This document shows, piece by piece, positions 18,519-30,272 of a DNA stretch of 64,000 nucleotides. The DNA lies in assembly GCA_000333855.2 (NCBI GenBank), contig CM007330.1, positions 119,745 through 183,744 on the forward strand. Direction: 5' to 3'. This DNA is from Endotrypanum monterogeii. Its lineage: Eukaryota > Euglenozoa > Kinetoplastea > Trypanosomatida > Trypanosomatidae. A program made the translations under genes and the position numbers. The notes under the pieces were generated by a model. The model was given only the letters and a program-made list of their open reading frames with translations, was not told the origin of the DNA and ran no database searches. Position 1 is the first letter of the stretch. Every line of letters begins with the position of its first letter.

Positions 18519-21500
18519 CTACTCGAAGTACCGACGCTTCGGGCGCCGTCTAAACCACTGGTCCTCCTCCCCGTTTGTTGCTGCGGAGACTTCCGGGGAA
18601 TGTTCTACAACTGTCTGCGTGGTTGCCGTGTAGTTGTCGAGGGGGGCCGGGAGCGGTGCACGTACGCGTGCAGTGGTGCGGCGAACACCACGACGCATCC
18701 GCACCTGCGGCGCCTCCTCGTCGGCGTCGTCTACCTGTTGTGTTGTGCGACGAGGTGGCTGTGTCGGTGGTGGTGGCCGTGGCCGCGTCGGTGTTGCTGC
18801 AACAGGGACAGCGCGACGCCCTGCAGAGGCCCGCGAAATGCTCGGTTCTGCAACCACCTCCATCTCTTCATCATCGTCAACACCAGCCATTTCGTCCTCC
18901 TCGTCGAGGGCCGTTGCTGCTGGGGCTTTGCTGCTTCGCAGTGCACGTGCGGCGGATGTCACAGGAGACGCCGCTGCCGCAGGTGTGGGGGAGACAGAGG
19001 CGCGGGCTGGGGCGCGCGCTGGCGGAAGCCCGGCGTTGTCATCAACGTCCTCTTCCCCTTCCTCCCCCTCCTCTTCTTCCACCTCTTCTTCCCCCTCCCC
19101 CCCCTCTTCTTCTTCCATCTCTTCTCCCTCCTCCTCACTTTGCTGTTGTTGCAGTTGGCTGTAAATTGCCCTCTCGAATTCCGCCTCCTCTTGTGATTGC
19201 CTGTCTCGCGCAGCGTGGGTTGTCGCCGCCGTCTGCAGGGGTTTCACTGGTGCATGCACGGCACGCCGCGTCGTCGGCGGCGGCACAGTTGTGACTGACG
19301 GTCGCTTCTTTGCCCCCCGCAACGCGCGTGCTGGAGGAGTTGTTTCAGCTGCCTGCCTTTCCGCATCCATCTCAACCACATTTTCGCCTCTTCTTCCTGC
19401 ACGGCAGGCTGGCGGTGAGGGCGACGGGGTGTCGGTGATCGGGCGGGGGTTGCTGCTACGTTTACCGTCTTGGATGCATGCGGGGGTGTAGGAGCGACCT
19501 TCACTTGCTCCTCTACCTCCGCGACACTATCGGTACCGTCGCCGTCTTCTGGAAGTAGCTGCGCCAGCGTCGCAGTCAGCGTGGCTTCCAAGTCTTCGCG
19601 ATTGTGCAGCAGACTGTGCACAACAGAGGCCCCTGAGGTCTCCTCGATGTCTATCACGAAGTCATCGATGCAGCGGTACTCCTCCATTTCATCGGCCATC
19701 CCCAGCGGAGCCGCGAGCGCACGGAGCCGCGTCAGTTCCTCCTTGCTAAATGGATTGGTCAGGTCGATCGTTGCTGTTGAGCGTAGCATAAAGTCGGTAT
19801 TGTCTGACGGGTCCGCTATCCTTGTTGCAATCAGGTGATAGTGTACCACGTTAACACGAGGCAGCGCCTTGTTGCGGAACAGATGCAGTACACCTAACAT
19901 CACTTCTGCGAATGGGAGCCGCACCTCTTCTTCAATGATGTGATCCTTCGTGGACGTGTGGTAGAGATGCAGCGTGGTCCCTGATAAGCACACAACGCTG
20001 CAGCCTTCGCTTCGATCGACTCCCGGGCGAAATGGGGAATATCGTTTTTCTTTAGAGGTGAAAAATGTTTTGTATGCCTGAAGGGCACCGACTACTTTGC
20101 TGGGTGTCATATCTGTCACCGCCACTGCATTCGATGGGGAGGATGTACGGGCACTGGTGAAGGGCTGTGTGTCGGAGGACACTAGCGGAAAGCCATAAGG
20201 TGGCAGCGGCGTTCCCTCCAGAACGACAACCTGCTCCTCGCGCGCCAGTGACCGCATCAGGACAGAGCCGTAGAGAAGTGCATCCACACTTTGGCGCTTG
20301 TAGAATTCGATGGCGGCCTCATCGGTTGCCTCCTCCAGAGCCATTTGATGTTTGTTGTATGATGTCCAGATGGTTTTGAGGGCCCGCACGCCGACCGGGT
20401 CATCGTCTGTCACAACGGCAGCGTGGTAGGCGCTGAACATGGCGAGCGGGTCTACCTGCGCCGTGTCTTCATCGAGAACCACAATGTAACCCTGCTTTTC
20501 GTGTGCCTCACGCTCGGCCTTGCTGGTTGGGTGGAGGTATCCATCCGCTGTGTTGAACTGCCTTAGCATGAGCTCAGACAATCGAATGAGTCTTTCCTTC
20601 CGATCTGCAGCGGCGGCGGCGGCCGCCGTTGTTGCTACTGCCGGGGCGACTGGTGGTGGGGCTGGCTCGGTAGAGGGGGCTGGTGCAGAGGACCGTGACG
20701 CTGCAGAGGGTCTCTCTGGACGTGGAACAGAGACGACCTCTTCCTCCTCTTCTTCTGCTACTTCCTCGACCTCCTCGATGAACTCTTCATCGCCATCCTC
20801 TGCGCCATCGGCTTCCACTTCTTGCTTGTGAGGTAGCGGTGGCGGCTGGTGGTGTTGATGCCGTGGCTGCTGTGGCTGCTGCTCGGCGGCCTTTGGAACA
20901 ACCCTAGGCAACCTCTTGTTGCTGTGCCGTCCTGCTGGCGCAGCTGATGGGCTGGTCGATGCCGGCGAGTGCTTCGCTGGCTTCTCCTCTGTCTCACTTG
21001 TCGAAGGGGCGGTGTTGCGGCCAAGGACTGCCTCTGCTTCTGCCATCAGCCTTTCCATCTCCTCGTCCTCGAATTCCACATCCCCATCCAGGACTTCCTC
21101 CAGCACCTTCTCGGCGTCTTCTTCCACCGCAGGTTCTTCACCGCTGTCATATCGTCCTACCGCTGTAGCGGGAGGCGTTCTTTGAGGCACCGATCTCGCA
21201 CGTGGTGTTGCCGCGGAGTCCATCGAAGCGGGCCCAGCTGCAGTGACCGCAGACTTTTTCAGATCCATGAGAGGTGGTGCTGGTAGGGCGGCCGTGGAGG
21301 TTCCGTCTGACAGTCGCTTCGGCGCCATCAGCTCATCGGCGACGGCGCGCTGGATGGTGCGGGTTAGCCATGCGACTACCTCATCCTTTTGCGACTGCTG
21401 ACGGTGCCGTGCGAGGCGGTTGTACACCGCGTCGAGGAGACCGCGTGCGTAGGCGCTGAGTGCGATCCGATCCGAGTTCTCTTTCCAGTGCCCAACCGTT

Positions 21501-22120
21501 GCAACACCGTGCATGCGCAGCTCGCGTGCATCTTTTTCGCCCTGGTATCGTTCGCTGCCCATCAAAACATTGAGGCACTCGGTGTCACCCCCGACGGCCT
21601 TTAGTTTACGCTTCGGTGTCATGACGACAAAGTCGCGGAGGCTGACCGCCTCCACAGCGCCACCACCCACCTCCAAGTCTGGGTCGACGAGGAGGCGGAC
21701 AAGGTCCGCCACCGTGTCGACAGCCGTGTCACTGCTGTGGTTGTCATGTAGGAGAACTTCATCAATGGTGACATCATAGGGCCCCCGCAGATCCTCGGCG
21801 GCGGCGTCACTGTTGCTGCTGCCGCCGCGGAGCGTGGCGGCGCGCGGGGCGAGGAGGACACGAGACACATGAAGCCCACTCCGGTGGTATGGGCCAACGG
21901 GACCGGCGCTGGGTGCTGCAGTGTTGGCGCCGCCTGATAAAGCGCCTTGAGTTAACTCTAGAGGAACACTCAGTGCTGTTGTTCCGTCCACAGAAATGTG
22001 TGTCCGTGAAGCACTTGAGACTCCCCAGAAGAATTGAACCCAAAGCTGACTGCTACTGCTGCGGCGAAGCGACGTGGCGGTTTTCACTACCGCTGCGTTC
22101 AGAGGGCGCCTTCGGAGCAT
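18519..22120 (-). CDS. Gene A: large mitochondrial-type protein, RHS-like family, one frame change
   Basis: Function unknown; clear paralogue of gene B. The start MLRRRPLN (complement of 22118-22120) matches gene B's MLRRRILT and opens an R/S-rich, acid-poor leader typical of mitochondrial import. A conserved N-terminal domain (about residues 110-265) contains SLRDFVVMTPKRKLKAVGG. Residues about 290-505 are Glu/Pro/Ala-rich and disordered where gene B has its NTPase. The shared C-terminal domain (about 505-860) has LMLRQFNTADGYL, PPYGFPLVSSD, SPFRPGVDRSEGCSVVCLSG and EVMLGVLHLFRNKALP. The frame then changes once between roughly 19244 and 19480, best at the GCGAAAATG near 19377-19385, and continues in the next frame through an acidic E-rich and a basic R-rich tail to TAG at 18519. 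One missing base (about 1,200 residues in all) explains both frames. Sequencing indel or real mutation. Confidence 0.7.
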
Positions 22121-23705
22121 CGCTCTTTTACACTTCGCTGTCGACAACAGGTGCACCGACAGAGCCTTCCCTTTCTTACTTCTCACCTTTTATTTCCCTT
22201 CCAAACGCGGTCGCAGCGGAGTGTGCAGCTGTCGGCCGCGGGGGCCCTAGTTGTAGGGGAAAATCGAGAATTTTTGTTTTTGTTTCTATTACGCCTCCTT
22301 TTTTTTTTCCGTTTTAGAGGGGGATGATGAAGGTCCACGCAGGCCCCGGGTAGGTCAGCCGATAAATGGGATGGGGAAAGAAAGGACTCGTGCGGACCCG
22401 TACCAGGAGAATAACGGAGCACCCACACGCCCGCCTGCACACACACACACACACACACACACAGGTAGGAAGAACGCGGGTAGGAAAAAAACAACCGAGG
22501 CGGGACCAAGTAAGCGTGGGCGAGGTGCTTCGCGTGTGTGTGTGTGTGTGTGTGTATGTTAGGTGATTTCCCCCGGAAGGATGGGTGATTGCGGGCACCT
22601 AGTAGTTCTATGGAGATATCTGTATGGAGATGAGACAGCGAGTGGCAAGGTGCGTGCCAGTGAGCGTAACTCGTTGTGTTACAATGTATTATATATGTAT
22701 GTGTGTATGTGTGTGTGTCTTTGTATGTTTGCTTACGGATTACCACTGGGTCCCTCAGTGTGTCTTCCTGTTGTGTTTTCTTGTTCTCGTCGACTGTGTT
22801 GATGCGTTTGACATCGCGGGTCAGGAGAAGTCACCTCCGCCCCCCCGCCGCCGCCGCCGCACAGACATACATACAGACATACACCAAAACGAAGAGTGGA
22901 TGGAAGGACGCGTTGAGAAACAATAGTAATAATAAAATAAAACGTTACATCATCTTGTGGATGTGGCTCCTCAATACACAGTATAAAGGGAAAAAGGGGG
23001 CAGTCACGGAGCCTTGATGCACCTCTATCCCCCCCTCATTTGTTCTTTTGTTAGTGCTACACCTTCATTGCATCACAAATACGCTTCTTTATTTCACCCC
23101 CTCCGCTGACGATCAGATGGTTGACCTTGTAAGCGATTTTGAGATGTCGAGATCTATAACACGTTTTCCTTCTGGCGTCGCCTCCTCCCTTTTTTTACTC
23201 ATACCGTCGTGCAATGGGCGGAAGTGGGGGTTGGGCGAGACAATTTCCCCAGATCATCGGCATTGGACAAGGACCCTCTCCCTCTCCCTTCCCCTTCCCC
23301 CTCCCCCTTCCCCCCCCGGACGACGCATCGTGTTACATGAGCTTAGGTGCATATATATATATATATATGTGTGTATATTTATGAGTCAGAGGGACACGCA
23401 CATCGGACACCGAGGGAAAACATCACAATCCAAACAACAACAAGATCAAACATAGAGGAGCAACATCAACCCCCCTTCTCACCTACACGTACACATGCTT
23501 ATTAAGATAGAAAGGGAGGTCATAGGGTTCAAAAGCAGATGAGCACCCAGAGCTCCACACCGTTTCAGGCACGACATAATACACACAAGACTTCTTTTTA
23601 CCGCCTCCCCCCTCCCTCCCCCCCCACACATACACACATACACACACACATGTACACACACACATATACACACACATATACACACACATATACACATAAC
23701 TGTTT
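22121..23705. other. Intergenic spacer between gene B and gene A
   Basis: No gene supported. A CA run (22439-22464) and a TG run (22536-22554) face each other about 70 bases apart and could fold. A C-rich stretch at 23277-23320, a TA run at about 23351-23368 and CA/TA mixtures at 23626-23700 follow. The last lie directly after the gene B stop. Confidence 0.7.
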
Positions 23706-26700
23706 CTAACGACGCCTCGAGTTGCCAGATTTCTTCTTTTTTTTGCTACTTGAAGCAGCGGGCTCTTTACCCTTCTTGGACGACGCCGGCGTGGCTGCGG
23801 AGGCGGGTGACTTCCGCCGTGTGGAGGCACGATCGACACCGGTGGGGGTGTTTGCCGACTGGTTGTGCTTTCTGCTTACAGGGAGCTTCTGTGTATGACT
23901 CGGTCCGTGACTCTCACGGCGCTTCCGGCGGGGTGCGGCGACGTTCGTCTTGTTTTGTGTTCTACTGCTACCTTTGCGTCGTGTGTTCCCCATACCCGAA
24001 GGCTTCTCAAGATCGAGTTGGTCTTCCTCCTCACCCCCCTCGTCGGGCTCTTGTTCATCCTCCCCTTCCTCGTTCTCTTCCGTGCGACTCGGAGCAGCGT
24101 CGAGGTTTTCGGTGGCCTCGGCTACGTTGGCGCCAGCTGCGATATCCGTCCCTCGCTGACTCGTCGTTGCCGTCCACGGGGGTACAGTGGAGCTGAAGTT
24201 TTTGCCTTCCTGCATCACCATCGGGTTCGGTGTCCACGGGCCTGTCACACCTGACATGGGGCCGGCGAAGGGCCCGGTGCTGGGGCGATTCTCTCCGACT
24301 GCAGCACCGTGTGTGTATGCTCCAGGGCCCGGCATCGCAACGGCTGTGCTCGGAAGGGACTGGGCAGACGCCTGGACGCCATGGTTGGAACCTCGCAGTC
24401 CGGCTACTAGGCTCTCTGGTGTGATGACGTCATGCAGCCAGGCAAGTGCGTCGGCCTCCGCTTCTTCCGCAGCGGTACGTGGGGGCGGTCGAGGTGATTT
24501 CGGGAAGGCGGTCTCAGTGCTGGCTCCACCTGCCGTTGCCGAGCCCATGTACGGGGGCGGTGCGTTGTAGTTGATGCGGTCCTCTAGCACCAAATCGCGT
24601 TGCAGATCTCGCGCGGTTTCGTCGCGCTGTTGCCTCAGCTGCGTCGACCAGTCGGCGGAGTCGAGTCCATCATTCATCATCGCCTCCAGCAACGCAGCAG
24701 AGTCGTGAACATAATCTCCATCGGCAACGTGCAGCACCTCCTGGGATCCGAGGACGCCGACTGCAGACTGATTCCCCCCGGCTGCTGCAGCGTCCCGGGA
24801 AAGACGCGCGTCGCTGGCGAGGTCGTCAATTTCTGCGCCAGCCATTATTTCTTCTTCACCCATGTTCACATAGTCCGCCCCGTCATCGTCGTCGTCGTCT
24901 TCCCCAGCCATGCTCGAGGCTCGCCGCCCGCCTGCGCCGTGACCCATCGCCTGCACCATCAGGTCGGCAGCTGACACGACTTCTGAGGTGTAAGTAGGAA
25001 GCATCGTTGAGTCGGGGACGAGCTGGAGCAATGTAGGCGAGAAAAGCGACTCCAACTCCTCTGGTGTGGCCGCAATGTCTTGCAGTACCCGTACACGGTG
25101 GGTGCGCTCAATGGCGTCGATCAATTCACTAAGAGTTCTGAAGTCTTTGGTGATACCTAGACATTGTTGGAGCTCGCGCAGCCGGTCCATCACGTGGTCT
25201 TCAAACACAGCGCCGTAATCGAGGTAGTAAGGCACAGAAGGGGACGTGGCAGGGTCGAAGGCATCCACGCTGACGCCTCCCAATGGGACAGAGCCGCGCC
25301 GGCGCGCGTTGGACCGGGCGTGGACGCTTCCCTGCCCGCCTCGTTCTACACCGGGTCGTGCCTCATCTAGTGACACCACTGTCACATACTGCACCGCACG
25401 CACTTTGTCCGCGGGCAGCACCTGACGGTCCAAGACGTGCAGCACCCCTAGAAGAGCTTCCGCAAAGCGGGCCACGATGTGGCGGAGCTGTGCCGTGGTC
25501 ACTACAATGTTATACAGCGCCAGTGTCGATCCACAGACGAACACGACGTCGCAACCACCGTTCAGACCCACCATGGGCCGAAAAGGGAAGTGACTGGGTG
25601 CAGCGTTAGAAAAAAATAATTTGTAAGCCGACACAGCGCGGCGCACTGTGTCGGGCGTGGCACTTCGAGTGAGCGACTCACCACCCGCCAAGGCCGTCCC
25701 GCGGGGGTGGTGGACACTACTGCCACGCACTCGCGTCTCAGAAGCCAAAAGGGGAAAGCCGAAGGACGGCACCTTGAGATTGAGCTCTAGTTGCGCCCCT
25801 GCCACAGCAGCGGACCGAAGCAGTAGTGCCCCATGCAGTAGGATGCGCATCGCGTCGCGCTTGCGGGACGGCGTCGTGGAGAGAGCGGAGACGACGCTGC
25901 GATACTCGGCCCATACTTCCGCCCAGGCCCGCACAACTTTGCGCTCGTTGCTGCCGACACCGGTGCTGCTACGCAGACGGGCTGCCGCGGCTGCGACGGC
26001 GGCGCTCGTGTCAGTTGTCTTCCCAATCGAGTTCGTGCCGCTGACGCCACGCACCTTCTCCTCGCCCTCTGTATCATCATCGATGTCGCCGTCGCAACGC
26101 AGCTCACTGTCCTCCAGCAGCTGTCCCTTACTATTGAACACCCGCTCATCGATTGCGTCTTGCCTGGAGAAGATAACAAAAAGAGCAAAGGGATGTACTT
26201 GACTGCTTGCGTGGTTGTGTGGAAGTACGAGGCCATCCTTGATGTCCTGGAGCACTGTGTCCAGCTCAGTGTTCAGGTAGCCGGTCGGACTGCTTAGTTG
26301 ACGCTGCAGCAGCTCGACGAGGCGACGGCGGGTGCGTCGTGGGTCCTGAAGCAGCGTTATAGAAACCGGAAGCTCCGCGAATAGTTCCCGTGGCACGTAG
26401 CTCTGCAATAGTTGGGGGTGTGCAGATCCGTCACCCATCATCACAAGTCTCGGCCGTCCCGTGCGCAGGTCCATGAGCGACACGCGGTGGCTCCAAAACA
26501 GTTCGAGGGCTTTGCCAGCCAGCGCCGGGGAGTTCTTCAGTACCTCATACAGCAGACCGGGCATGTCCAGGCGGTGCGTCAGGTGCAGCGCGTGCAGAGT
26601 CGCCAGCAGCGGCAGCACACGCAGGCGAGACTGCAGTCCCACACCACCGGAGAGCGGCAGGTAGTAGCGTCTGCAAGGTGCTGGGCAGTACGTCAAGAGC

Positions 26701-29700
26701 AGGGGCGTGGCTGCCGTGCCGGCAAATATGAAGTTCACTTGTCCCACCGCCGCGGATATTTGAGTGAAGCACGAGTGCAGGTGCTCCTCAACAGACTTCC
26801 CGGTGGAGAGCCAGAGCGACATCACTTGCTGGCGCTGTTGCTCCAGGGACGGAGAAGGCGCAGCCGCTGCTGCGGTCGCTGCTACCATCTCCCGGATCGG
26901 CGCATCCTCGTCTTCCGCGTCTTCGTCAGCGTCTTCGACGTTTTCGTTGGTGCTGCGTGCCACATGCGCGGCCCCCGCAACACCAGAGGGGCGATCGAGA
27001 TGACTCAGGGTGGCGCCTCCGATGCCGCCGTTTCCACCCGACGCGCCGGCTGCCACCGTCGAGGAGAGAGTCGCCGCGTTGCCCCACTTGGCCTGCATTG
27101 CCGTTAGAACTCGGTCCACATCATCCACGAGGATCGATGCGAGTTGTGCCGTAGATGTGACAGACGCAGACGATGCACCGCGCTGCTGCTGTTGCTGGTG
27201 TTGGCGGTGACCGGCTCCGGCGTTGCGGGCTGATAGGAGGAGGCTTTGATATCGCTCCCAGGACCAGTTTTTGTCATGCCCCCACCAGTAGACACTGCGC
27301 GGCGCACGTGAGAAGAGTTCTTCGGTGCGAATCAGGGAGGGGCACGAGGCGAGGGCTACACGAAACCAAAACCGTGCGGCAAAGGCCATGGGGTGGTCGT
27401 CGAGGTCGGGCAGGTACGGCGTCGCTGAGCCGCCGTACCGCACAAGCACGACCTTGTCACCCGGCCTGGCCGTGCGCTGGGCGAGCTGCTCCAGCAAGGC
27501 TGTCTTACCCGAGAGCGGCCCGGCCTCGACAAAATGAATGGGCTTTTCAGCAGAGGCGGACGGATAGTGGAGCAGTGTCGCGAGTCTGTCCTCCAGCAGC
27601 TTCATGGGCCCGAACAGTTGATGCAGTCCAATCGCCTCCACTGCGCTGAACCCGTTGCCGCCAAACCGCTCAGGCTGCGCGATGACCTCGTAGAGGGAGG
27701 TAATTTCTAGTAAATCAATGCGGTGGCGCAGTCGATGAAGCACGGATAGGTATTCCTGTTCAGTGGCATCATCAACAACACGACCGCTTTCGCGTGCTGT
27801 TGACGAGGGCGGGTCAGGCTGACCTGACCATTCCCCCAACGTCGCATCAAGACGGTTGGTTCCCGTGAGGAAGGTACCAGGGGCGTGGTTCTGCGGAGGC
27901 GGCGACTGCACACTCAGCCCACTCACGACACCGCCGCTTGGCGACGCATCCGGGCGCGAGAAGAGCCCATGCGAGGCCGGTGAAGCCGCTGCCTCTGCCC
28001 CGTCATGAGAGCTATGAAATACAAAGTAGCGAACCGGCACTGTGCGCAGCGCCAGCAGACTGCCGGCGCGCTTCAGCAGCCCCGGGGCGCGATCCAGTGC
28101 GAGGTAGCCATTTTCCTGCAGCGCCCGCAGTTCCGCCGGCAGCTGGTGCACCACAGCCTGCTCTAGAAGCTGCGTGAAGGCGGCAGCGATGACATTGTAA
28201 GAGCGCTCCATGATTTCATGCTCCGCCTGGTCGTCACCGCGGCCCCCTGGGGTGGCTCCCATCGCCGCATGATTCGCAACGTAGTCCTGCCGGACACTCG
28301 AGACAACCCTCTGCACGAACTGTAGGTAGTGGGCTAAGGTGCACGCCTCACCCGGGCGGATTAACGGCTGCTGCTGTGACGCACTCGCACCAGATACAGG
28401 CATCACACCACTGATGCTATGTCCACTCATCATTTCGCTGAGCATACGTGATTGAACACTCTGGTGAGGGTGGCGGCCCGTGACATCGTCTCCAGAGGTG
28501 CTGCTGATCCAGCCGCGGAGGGCGACGATGTTGAGGATCCTGATGCCATGACAGATGAGGGACTGGGAGTACCGCCACCACCGTTGCGCACCACGTCCGC
28601 CGGCATCCACCCCTTCCGCTTTGTCCACAGTGCCTGCGCTGCCCGGTCGAGAGGAATTTGAAGTGAGTCCAGAAGAAACTTGCCCATCACATCCGAGACC
28701 CAATGGGCCAGAATATCCTCGACCTGGATGCTGATATTGACGACTCGAACAACCTCTGCCATGTACGCCTCCACACTCTGTGCTACTGCAGTATCCAGGG
28801 CACTGCGGGTGCGTGCCGAGACCTTCACCAGCTGCGGGTGCTCCAGCCACTGCTGCAAGGACTGGATGCCCGCTTGCTGCAGGGCTGCCAAATCCTGTGC
28901 CGGCGACTCAGCCGCCAGTCGTGCCGCCTGCTGGTAATGCGGACTCTTCTCTATCCACTGCAGCCATTCCTTCTTGCCACCCAGTGCGAGCAGCTGCCGC
29001 TTCGGCTGCATCGACACAAACTCACTCATCGTAATGCGCTCAACCCCCTCAGCTTGTGGGTCAATCAGTAGCTGAACGACCTTGGGCAGCGTCAGCTCCG
29101 ACGCCAGCGTCTCCTCCACCTTCACGATGTCCTCCACGCGCGCGTCAAGGGTCGGTCCCCCAAGGGCGGCCATTCGGCGAGTGGGCGTGGGACGTAGTGC
29201 CCCGTTCGGGGGGCGGGGCGCCGACGAGGTGGTTGATGATGCAGCTGTACTGAACGTGGGGTTTGTCGCCACGCTTGCATGGGGTCCAGACGCAGCGGCC
29301 GACGCCGTTGGCACTGCTACCGCTGGCGATGGTGCATTGCCCGGAGTGCTTTGCATACTAGTCGATACGGGGCTGATAGATATTTGCTGAGCGACTCGCA
29401 GTGGTGGCTCCCTAGGGTTAGTGTCAGCCGGCTGCCGGATGGAGCGGATCGCGGTAGCGCTTGAGGTTTCCATAATTGATGGCGACGCGGGGGTTACTGC
29501 CTGAGTGACTCTACTAGTGAGGGGTGCTGGGGGAGAGTGCTGATGCCACGGCATTCGACTCGGCTCACTGCTGCCCGGTGGTTGGTACACGTAGAGGAGA
29601 GGTGCTGTGGCAGCGAGCATGCTGTCAACGCGCAGTAAGGTGGTGGAGGAGAAACATCGCACCAAGTTGGAGTGTCTGCTGTTGCACCGGTACACGCCGA

Positions 29701-29743
29701 CAGCGGTGAGGGGGTTCAACGTTAAGATGCGTCGTCGGAGCAT
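23706..29743 (-). CDS. Gene B: giant mitochondrial-type P-loop NTPase, RHS-like family, one frame change
   Basis: Function unknown. MLRRRILTLNPLTAVGVYR (ATG complement of 29741-29743) looks like a mitochondrial presequence. The N-terminal domain (about residues 195-330) has TMSEFVSMQPKRQLLALGG and GIQSLQQWLEHPQ, matching gene A. The first frame stops at 28430 while the next frame is open from 28850, so one base is missing somewhere in that overlap; together they give about 2,012 residues. The second part holds a Walker A EAGPLSGKTALLEQL (about 736), a Walker B ASILVDDVDRVL (about 868) and a sensor-like FIFAGT (about 1003). The C-terminal domain shared with gene A follows (PSFGFPLLASE, FPFRPMVGLNGGCDVVFVCG), then acidic stretches and a Lys/Arg-rich tail that could bind nucleic acid. 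From memory, the N-terminal domain resembles trypanosome retrotransposon-hot-spot proteins. Confidence 0.72.
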
Positions 29744-30233
29744 CTTCTAGTAGATATGTAGGTGCGTGTTTTTATATGCGAGAGACCAACACAAAAGTAA
29801 CTGCAGAGAGCCCTTCGCCTTGACATGCACGCAGGTCCTCCCCACCCTTCTACCTTTGTTTACCAAACCTTTTATTATTATTTTACGGAGACTCTCACAG
29901 GAGAAAAAATGAAAATGTCAGCCTTACAGCGGACGCGAGAGCCACGATGAGCGGTGCTGTTTTTTTTTTTTTTCGCGCGTGTGTGTGTGTGTGTGTGTGT
30001 GTGAGGTCTTTGCAGTGATGGGTGTGGTATGCACTCAATAGACTTGTGCTTCTCTCTATGGTGGTTTCTTTTCGATTGTCTATCACGTTATCGCCCTTCG
30101 AGGGTCGCTTTTGTCCGCTGTGTAGAAGAGGGCGTATGTGTGTGTGTGTGGTGGGGGGGGGAGGGACGACAGAAGCTTCTATTTTGCTCTATGCTCTCTA
30201 AAAAAAATTTCTTTTTGTTGTGTAGCTCAGCTA

Positions 30234-30272
<39 letters not shown>

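Noticed and set aside
28430..28850. Treating gene B as two coupled genes through the overlapping stop and start
   Set aside because: Gene A carries the same N-terminal and C-terminal domains in one frame, and trypanosomatid mRNAs are monocistronic; a frame error or recoding is more likely.
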